64,000 nt of DNA from Epiperipatus broadwayi (taxonomy: Eukaryota > Onychophora > Udeonychophora > Euonychophora > Peripatidae): contig JAQFVV010012547.1 in the NCBI GenBank assembly GCA_028023455.1, positions 374,001 through 438,000 of the forward strand. The letters run 5' to 3'. Shown here one piece after another: positions 57,909 to 64,000 of this stretch. The position numbers were made by a program, and so were the translations under genes. The stretch's first letter is position 1. Every line of letters starts with the position of its first letter. Below the pieces are notes generated by a model, which saw only the letters and a program-made list of their open reading frames with translations, made no database searches and was not told the origin of the DNA.

Positions 57909-58164
57909 TTGATGACGACCTTTTATTTAGAGATTTACAACTCCAGATCACTTTCAAATAAAGGAAGACTGCAAGAATTGAAAGAACTGTCTCATATTAA
58001 ATGGGATATTATTGAGCTTTGTGAAGTTACAAGAAAAGATGAAGAGACAATTCATTTAAAAGTCGACATGTATTATATTACAAAGGAAGAAGCATTGGAA
58101 ATACAAGTGGAATAAGATTCATTATAAATAAAAAATGGAAGAACAATATTGTGGAGATTGATAG
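57909..58164 (+). pseudogene. RTE endonuclease, N-terminal piece
   Basis: The frame reads YNSRSLSNKGRLQELKEL, then IKWDIIELCEVTRKDEETIH. This is the start of RTE endonucleases (NvRsl...gkl.el..e....WDI.gl.EvR). The catalytic Glu of the CEV motif is in place, with the following Arg displaced by Thr. A stop at 58113 and then the solo LTR end the piece. The right copy has lost this part. Confidence 0.8.
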
Positions 58165-58923
58165 TGTAGTGTTTTGTAAAATGGCAGACATGTTTGTGCA
58201 CTCCAGAAAAAACTAGAATTTATTCGTAAGGCTGTTTTTAGATCGCGCTCTGATAGCTGAGGAATTTAATTAGTGCATTGACATAATGGCGATCGACCAT
58301 TCCTAGAAATATTTGCTAATTACAAATGTTTCTAGATAAGAGACATTACCTTATTGGTCAGTGCATTGATTGATCGTTGCAGTTGTCAGAGAGCGATAAG
58401 AAGACTGGGTAACATCTAGCAGTGTAACATAGAGAGCAGTAGAGAGCAGTCAAGCAGTATTGAGTATGCAGTATTTAAGTAGAGATATCTCACGTCAGTG
58501 CTGGCGGTTAATGATCAGCGCCCAGTGGAAATGTAATTCATGGGTGTAGCTGAAAGAGACTGCAGCAGAGATATTGAGAGCATTCATTGGAGAGCTTTGT
58601 TGCAGACCAATTCGTTGGAAATCTTCGTTGCAGACCAATTCGTTTGGAGAGCTTCGTGGCAGACCAATTCGTTGGAGAGCATTCGTTGCAGACCAATTCA
58701 GCGGAGAGATTGCAGACCAGTTCATTGGAGAGCTTCATTGCAAACCAATTCATTGGAGAGCATTCATTGCATACCAATTCGTTGGAGAGCTTTGTTGCAG
58801 ACCGATTCGTTGGAGAGCACTCGTTGGAAAAGAACAGCGTGGGAATTGTATAACGTTATTGGATGACCGCACAGTATGACTTGCAGATATAACATTGGCA
58901 CAGTTGTAAGTGCGGATTTAACA
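58165..58923. mobile_element. Solo LTR (759 bp) inside the left RTE copy
   Basis: The sequence starts TGTAGTGTTTTG and ends GGATTTAACA. It is flanked by a perfect 5-bp direct repeat GATAG (58160-58164 and 58924-58928). The uninterrupted right RTE copy shows the empty site with matching length (AATGGTGTATTGGACAG against GATAGTATATCTGACAG). TG...CA ends, a 5-bp target duplication and no internal coding region define a solo LTR left by recombination of a full element. It is much richer in GC than the surroundings and contains a minisatellite. Confidence 0.88.
58586..58840. repeat. 30-bp minisatellite within the solo LTR (about 8 units)
   Basis: The unit is approximately TTGGAGAGCNTTCGTTGCAG followed by ACCAATTCG, varying by a few bases, with one unit lacking some bases. 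Because 30 is a multiple of three and the unit has no stop, several frames stay open on both strands (up to 108 codons). These open frames are a by-product of the repeat and not evidence for a protein. Confidence 0.88.
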
Positions 58924-58928
58924 GATAG

Positions 58929-59310
58929 TATATCTGACAGAGTCACAAGATTAGTTAGTTATTCATCTTAATGACAGATATCAAATGCAGATAATTCAGT
59001 TTTATGCACCATAAAGAATTTTTATATGGATGCACAAAAAGCTTTTGATCAAGTCAAACATTTTAAAATTGTCATGGGAGACTTTAATGCTAGAATCGAT
59101 AAACAATTGAAAGATGAAAGTACTGTAGGTAAATTTGGTTATGATGATCAAAATGAGAGAGGACATACTCTTATAGAATCTGCAGAAAAAGAAAAACTTT
59201 ATATTATGAATTCTTTTTTTTTTTGGAGAAAAATGTTAAATGTAAATGGACATGAAAACATCCAAATGAAGGTACTGCAGAATTGCATTATATTTTGACT
59301 AACAGAAAAT
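58929..59310 (+). pseudogene. RTE endonuclease, C-terminal piece
   Basis: After the solo LTR the frame resumes with KIVMGDFNARIDKQLKDEST, carrying the catalytic GDFNA, then GNEGT-like residues. The ELDYILTNK counterpart near 59285-59310 is reduced to ELHYILTNRK. It continues the N-terminal piece across the insertion. Frameshifts near 59215 (poly-T) disturb it. Confidence 0.8.
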
Positions 59311-59389
59311 ATGCATTTCAAGATTGTATGGCATAATGACTCCATATTTTGAAAACTTTTTCCAGCAGTTTTGTAAAAAATCTTTTGTG

Positions 59390-60225
59390 AATTAAAATTA
59401 GAAGCTAAGGGAGTAAAAGTAAATGGAGATTATGTAAGTTATCTAAATTTTGCAGATGATGTAGTTATTTTTGCAAATCATGTTTTAGAGCTTCAGGAAA
59501 TGTTGCAAGAGTTATCAGATGAAAGTTAGAAAATAGGATTAAAAGTAAATGTTAAAAAGTCTAAAATTATGTTCAATGGATTTTCTCAAAAGGTGGAAGT
59601 AAAGATTGATAATGATGAATTAGAAGAAGTTAACACAAACATCTTAGTCAAATTATTACTATGGATGGAAACATAATGGATGAAAGTAATCATAGAATTA
59701 AACTTGGTTGAAGTGTTTTTGGTAGAAATAACTTAATATTAAAAGGAAATATGTCTATGTGTTTGAAAAGGAAGATTTTTAATAAATGTGTTCCACCAGT
59801 TTTTATTTATGGTTCTGAGACTTGGACACTTAATAGAAGAGCAGTACAGAGACTTCACCATTGAATGAAGTATGGAGAGTTGCATGTTGGGAATAGCAAG
59901 AAGAGATCGAAAATGAAATGCATGAATGAGACAACAAACAATATTGACATCATTGAAAAAATTAAGAGACTGAAGTGGAATTTGGCTGGACATATTGCTA
60001 GAAGAGACGATAATAGATGGACAGTTGAAATCTTAAACTGGCTTCCACGAGATTGTAAAACCTAGAAGAAGACCACATGTGAGATGGATGGATGAAATAA
60101 GGAAGGGCCCTGGAGTGAGGCAGTGAAGAAAAACCAGAGATCGGAGAAGTTGGATTGAATTTGGAGAAATCTTCATTCTGCAGTAGATCGATAATGGTTG
60201 AAAATGATGATGATGAATCAATGTT
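59390..60225 (+). pseudogene. RTE reverse transcriptase, C-terminal pieces
   Basis: Visible in successive frames: NFADDVVIFANHVLELQEML (the FADD catalytic box), KIGLKVNVKKSKIMFNG, then CVPPVFIYGSETWTLNRRAV. Near the end are IKRLKWNLAGHIARRDDNRW and TVEILNWLPRD. This is the RT thumb and C-terminal region shared by RTE-clade elements. Stops and shifts interrupt every section. It ends at the GAT-repeat tail near 60215. Confidence 0.82.
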
Positions 60226-60249
60226 TAATAGATTGTAGTAATAAACAGA

Positions 60250-61361
60250 TTAACTAGATTATGGATTATCATCATCATCAACCATTATCAATCCACTGCA
60301 GGATGAAGGTCTCTCCAAGTTAAATCCATCTTCTCCGATCTTTAGCTCCTCTTGTCCACATCATCCTTGGACACTTTTTTATTTCATCCATCCATCTCAC
60401 ATGTGATCTCTTTCTGGATCTTTTACAATCTCTTTGGAATCCAGTTTAAGATTTCAATTGTCCATCTATTATCATCTCTTCTAGCAATATGTCCACCCCA
60501 ACTCCACTTGAGTCTTTAATTTTTTCAATGAAGTCAGTAACACCTGTTTGTTCTCTTTCCCATATATTGGGTTTTCAATTTCTTCTTGCTATTCCTAACA
60601 TGCACCTCTCCATACTTCTTTGAATGGTTTGGAGTCTCTGTATTGCTCTTCTTTAAGTATCCAAGTCTCAGATCCATAAGTACACATTTATTAAAAACCT
60701 TTTCAAACACATAGGCATATTTCCTTTTAGTATCTAGTTATTTCTACCAAAAGCACTCAAACCAAGTTTAATACTATTATTAATTTGATCCATTATGTTT
60801 CTATCTGTATGAATAATCTGACAAAGGTATTTGTAACTATTAACTTCTAACTCATCATAATCAATCTTTATTTTCATATTTTGAGAAAATCCATTAAACA
60901 TTACTTTAGTCTTTTTAACATTTATCTTGAGTCCGACTTTCCTACTTTCATCTGATAACTCCTGCAACATTTCCTGAAGCTCTAAAGCATTATTTGCAAA
61001 AGCAACTACATCATCTGCAAAATCTAAATATTCTCCATTTACTTTCATTCCTTTAGCTTCCCATTTTAATCCACAAAATACTTCTTGTAGCACTGCTGTA
61101 AAATGTTTTGGAGAATGGAATAACCCTATCTTACACCAATCTCACTGTTGATTTTCCTAGTATCATTTGTAATATAACTGTTGCTGTTGCATTTTTATAA
61201 ATATTCTTTAAAATATGACAATATCCTGGATCAATACCTTGATGATCCAATGCTTTAATCGCTGAAAAAATGTTTATAGAATCAAATGCCTTTTCATAAT
61301 CTACAAATCCAAAGCATAATGGCAGCTCATATTCATTTGTCCTTTCTATAACTTTTTTCAA
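60250..61361 (-). pseudogene. RTE reverse transcriptase, palm to C-terminus
   Basis: The frame 61361-61131 contains PLCFGFVDYEKAFDSI with the first catalytic Asp and IYKNATATVIL. Frame 61093-60734 contains YLDFADDVVAFANNALELQE with the catalytic Asp pair, GLKINVKKTKVMFNG and IKLGLSAFGRNN. Below 60734 come the CVLPVLTYGSETW-like and GGHIARRDDNRW-like parts with frameshifts. The order and motifs fit the RTE clade. All three catalytic Asp residues are kept, but the frame is not continuous. Confidence 0.85.
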
Positions 61362-61808
61362 TGCCTGGATATGATCTACTATACTAAAACTACTTTTAAA
61401 TTCAGCTTGTTCTCTTGGTTATTGGAAAATTCAATGATCTCTGTAGACGAGTTGGTAAAAATTTTGTATAAAACTGATAAAAGGCTGATAGGTCTGTAAT
61501 TTCTAATATCTGCTTTATTACCTTTTTTAAATATTAATATTAATACTGCCAATCATCTGGTACATCTTTATAATTTAGACATTTGGTATATAACTTTGCT
61601 AAAAATGTTTCTATTTCTTCAACTGCTTCTTTTAATATATCAATTATAATTCCATCATTGCCTGGAGCTTTTCCTTTCTTCATATATTTATTGCATATCT
61701 CACTTCTTCATTGAAAATTCTGGGCAATTTGGAAAATATAATAGATATATGAGATACTTGTTCTTTATTACTATATAATTCTTGATAGAAGTCAATTTCA
61801 TGATGTCA

Positions 61809-62030
61809 ATAAACATCACATGATCACCATTTCTTATGCTTGCTTATAACTGTTATTAAAACAGGCAAATTTCTCTATACATATTGCCACTCAGTGCAAG
61901 CCAGAGTAATCAAACTAGACTGGGGATATTGGATGAATAGGCACTAGATGGGATTTTATGCACTAGCCTTCACTCATCCATTGATTATGCTAACTTGCAC
62001 TGAGTGGCAATACGTATAGAGAGTTTTGCC
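61809..62030. mobile_element. Hairpin retroposon-like element with 14-bp target duplication
   Basis: The 222-bp insert is flanked by a perfect repeat ATTTCATGATGTCA (61795-61808 and 62031-62044). It contains the same terminal sequences as the element at 18574 (GCCACTCAGTGCAAGCCAGA with its inverted partner GCACTGAGTGGCA). It also contains, on the left, the tail CATCACATGATCACC found beyond the right arm there. The central loop is shorter. It interrupts the RT coding region of the right RTE. The target-duplication length fits target-primed reverse transcription better than a DNA transposase. Confidence 0.85.
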
Positions 62031-62033
62031 ATT

Positions 62034-62405
62034 TCATGATGTCATCTCGCTCTTTTTAATAATAATTCCATCTTTTTTTCTTATTGGAGATATAAATTTC
62101 CTACCAATACCAAAATGTTGTTTTACACTCTTGAGACTTTTATTCTCTTTGATAGCTTTTCTTGCTAGTTCACATTTATACTTTAATATATCATTTTCAA
62201 CTCTTTTCCACACCATTTTACAAAGTTTGAGATATTCAATCATTTTTAATGCATCATTTTTGTATATCTTCATATTTCTTTTTTTCGTCATAAATTCTCT
62301 AATTTCAGTAGAAATTTTATTGATCAGCTGCAGCTTTTTTCTACCAGCTATCTTTGTTGGAGTTCTTAAACGTGTAACAATTATTTTCATATTAATTTCA
62401 TTCAA
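62034..62405 (-). pseudogene. RTE linker region between endonuclease and RT
   Basis: A 123-codon Lys/Ile-rich basic stretch (for example MKIYKNDALKMIEYLKLCKM and ISPIRKKDGIIIKKSEMTS) lies between the endonuclease and RT pieces on the same strand. It corresponds to the helical linker of RTE proteins, which ends in a ...i..l.d.dG.ii....ei segment just before RT. The hairpin insert follows immediately. Confidence 0.7.
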
Positions 62406-62542
62406 ATCTGAATCATGTTCAAAATCTACTAATACTTGAAAACAATTTGTAAGTTCTAATTTAAATTTATTAGAATGTTTCTGAAGTTTAGGAATATCAA
62501 CTGTAAATATTGTTTTTCTTAATAATTTTTGTCTAGTTCTTG

Positions 62543-63016
62543 CTAATCGATGATCACTTCCTGTGATAAATTTATTAAGAACATTACAATCTTGAAATGT
62601 GTATTTTTATTAGTCAAAATATAATCCAATTCTGCTGTGCCTTCATTTGTATGCTTCCATGTCCATTTTTTTTTAACATTTTTTTCAAAAAAAGAATTCA
62701 TAATATAAAATTTTTCTTTTTCTGCAAATTCCACAACTCTATGTCCTCTCTCATTTCCATTATCATAACCAAAATTGCCTACAGTACTTTCACATTTCAT
62801 TTGTTTACCAGTTATAGCATTAAAGTCTCCCATAACAATATTAAAATGTTTACTCTGATCAAAAGCTTTTTGTACATCCATATAAAAATTTTCTTTTACT
62901 TCACCACTATGAGAACTTGTTGGGGTATAAACCTGAATTATCTGTATTTGGTATCTGCTATTAAGTTGTATAACTAATCTTATTCCCTCTGTCCAATACA
63001 CCATTAATCTCCACAA
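62543..63016 (-). pseudogene. RTE endonuclease, central and C-terminal part
   Basis: The 157-codon frame includes IIQVYTPTSSHSGEVKENFY, FNIVMGDFNAITGKQM (catalytic Asp and Asn) and GHRVVEFAEKEKFYIMNSFF. It ends with KWTWKHTNEGTAELDYILTN. These are the endonuclease motifs of RTE-type LINEs in the correct order, including W.......ID/LDYI. The final SDH motif is not in frame. The N-terminal Asn and Glu motifs are absent because of the deletion near 63075. Confidence 0.85.
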
Positions 63017-63515
63017 TGTTGTTCTTCCACTTTTTATTTATAATGAATCCTACTCCACTTGTATTTCCACTTTGCCTGGGTCCACAATCAGGGGATTTTT
63101 AGCATCCTACATATTGAGCCACCAACCACTACCTTTGTTGCTGACTTTACAGCCTCCTGGAATAAGGGCCATGATTTATTTTTTGTCTGTCTTGATTGTA
63201 TATATCTATGGGAAAAATATTTATCATTTACAGATACATTCATTCTGCATTTTCAGGCAACTGAGAAGAAAGGCCATGGTATTTTTTGATTTTAAACTTA
63301 AGAGGTAAAAAGCCAATAAACTCACCACCCTGGCTAATGCGTGTTGGTGAGCAGCCCATCGATGTTCATATACTATCTGAATAATTACATAGTAATAACA
63401 GCTGCAACAACAAGAACGTATAGAGTGGACATTAGGAAGTTGCCCTGCTCGGTTCCTTTAAGGCCTTCAAGAGGAATCAAAGGGTCTCCTTTCAATTAAT
63501 AGCAAAATCCTTTCT

Positions 63516-64000
63516 GGATATTTGTCATTATTAGTAATACATACTATTTGCATCATAGTCATTTTAGCCTATTTTACTCCAATTATTCTATTCAAGATAT
63601 TAACTTGAAATTTATTTATCCTTTATTAAGAAATGTAGGCCATTATTTTGCTATTTTCAATAAAAGTCTAAATGTTCTATTCATTTGAATAATCTATAAT
63701 TTGAGATGTTGTTCTTTTAACAATTTATTATATACAAAAAATTAATTGTTAATTAATTGTGATCACTTACAAAATATTTTTAGAGATGAATTTAGACATA
63801 TAAACTTTTTTAATGGTTTAAGAGCAGCTATTTTTAAAGAAAAGAAATTAAATGCTAAATAATTTTTGAATTTTATCCATATACTAAAATTGAATTGTTT
63901 GTCAAAAACTTAAATATTATAAATATATTTTTAGATTGCATAATTTAGATGGTATAATACATCTCATAGCAATGGTAATTTTATTAATATTTCTGTACAG
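63516..64000. other. Intron sequence to the right edge
   Basis: AT-rich, with no repeat recognised. The last bases (TTAATATTTCTGTACAG) resemble a 3' splice site. Confidence 0.55.

Larger units (their letters stand above)
57503..60225 (+). mobile_element. RTE-type LINE, left copy (+), interrupted by a solo LTR
   Basis: The copy contains a 5' region with CTCACCAACACGCGTTAGCC, endonuclease pieces, RT C-terminal pieces and a 3' end with GATAATGGTTGAAAATGATG and a short GAT repeat. This is the tail type of RTE elements. It mirrors the right copy (60250-63515) as an inverted repeat. It lacks the linker and RT palm present on the right, because the sequence jumps from endonuclease to late RT near 59320-59390. 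It is split at 58165 by a solo LTR. Confidence 0.85.
60250..63515 (-). mobile_element. RTE-type LINE, right copy (-), interrupted by a hairpin element
   Basis: This is the reverse-oriented partner of 57503-60225. Its 3' tail (ATAATGGTTGATGATGATGA inverted) faces the tail of the left copy across about 45 bp. It has the endonuclease C-half, a linker region, the RT palm and the RT thumb, but lost about 180 bp of the endonuclease N-terminus near 63075. The ORF is broken in several places. The outer ends of both copies share AAAGGATTTGCTATTAATT-type sequence near 57500 and 63510. Confidence 0.85.
49298..64000 (+). other. VPS13D: VPS13D intron D, continuing beyond the window
   Basis: No further VPS13D exon was found. 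The next expected segment (a VLLDIEAG...PVLLIPES-like stretch in vertebrates) does not occur in any frame that I read. The window ends with TATTTCTGTACAG, which has the shape of an acceptor, so the next exon could begin at or just after the edge. Transposable elements inside are listed separately. Confidence 0.75.

Noticed and set aside
58540-58879. Several overlapping open frames of 76-108 codons on both strands
   Set aside because: They are produced by the 30-bp minisatellite, whose unit length is a multiple of three and lacks stops. They lie in a solo LTR.
62026-62439. 137-codon + strand hydrophobic frame
   Set aside because: It is antisense to the RTE linker region.
62597-62977. 126-codon + strand hydrophobic frame
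   Set aside because: It is antisense to the RTE endonuclease, whose motifs are clear on the minus strand.

Overview
The window is AT-rich animal nuclear DNA from a species with long, transposon-filled introns. It carries one conserved host gene on the + strand, a VPS13D-type bridge-like lipid transfer protein. The organism is a metazoan and probably an invertebrate with a large, AT-rich genome. Base composition, RTE/Gypsy/hAT content and GT-AG introns do not let me name a phylum. Everything else that I can identify is transposable-element sequence lying inside the introns of that gene.

Host gene: four coding exons (1319-3165, 21775-21958, 32025-32289, 49117-49297) join in one reading frame (phases 1/0/1/2/0) and give about 825 codons. 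The product aligns almost without gaps to the vertebrate VPS13D segment that precedes its UBA domain. The introns between them are 18,609, 10,066 and 16,827 bp. The next intron runs past the right edge (more than 14.7 kb), and the gene enters from the left.

Intron A (3166-21774): a hAT-type MITE (5344-5898), a decayed minus-strand LINE with a CCHC ORF1 and EN/RT remnants (about 8955-12650), a tandem duplication of about 0.6 kb (14728-15926), a hairpin retroposon-like element (18574-18940), and an inverted-repeat element of about 0.7 kb (20379-21082). Intron B (21959-32024): a hAT MITE with target duplication (22276-22677), an inverted-repeat element holding five imperfect tandem repeats and flanked by a 55-bp direct repeat (27839-29615), and the 3' end of a + strand Ty3/Gypsy element (about 29960-31221). 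Intron C (32290-49116): an inverted pair of hAT transposase-derived copies (32615-37909), and a 9.2-kb minus-strand Gypsy element with unusually long LTRs of about 2.5 kb, a coiled-coil gag and almost no pol (39275-48440). Intron D (49298 to the edge): an internally deleted minus-strand Gypsy element (49870-53376), and a tail-to-tail inverted pair of RTE-type LINEs (about 57503-63515). The left RTE is split by a 759-bp solo LTR containing a 30-bp minisatellite, and the right one by a hairpin element with a perfect 14-bp target duplication.

No bacterial-type operon, CRISPR array, rRNA or functional tRNA is visible. The most unusual material is the family of snap-back (hairpin) elements with retroposon-like target duplications, the foldback hAT structure, and the gag-only long-LTR element. 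Small ORFs not listed below are chance open frames in AT-rich intron or lie antisense to TE coding sequence.
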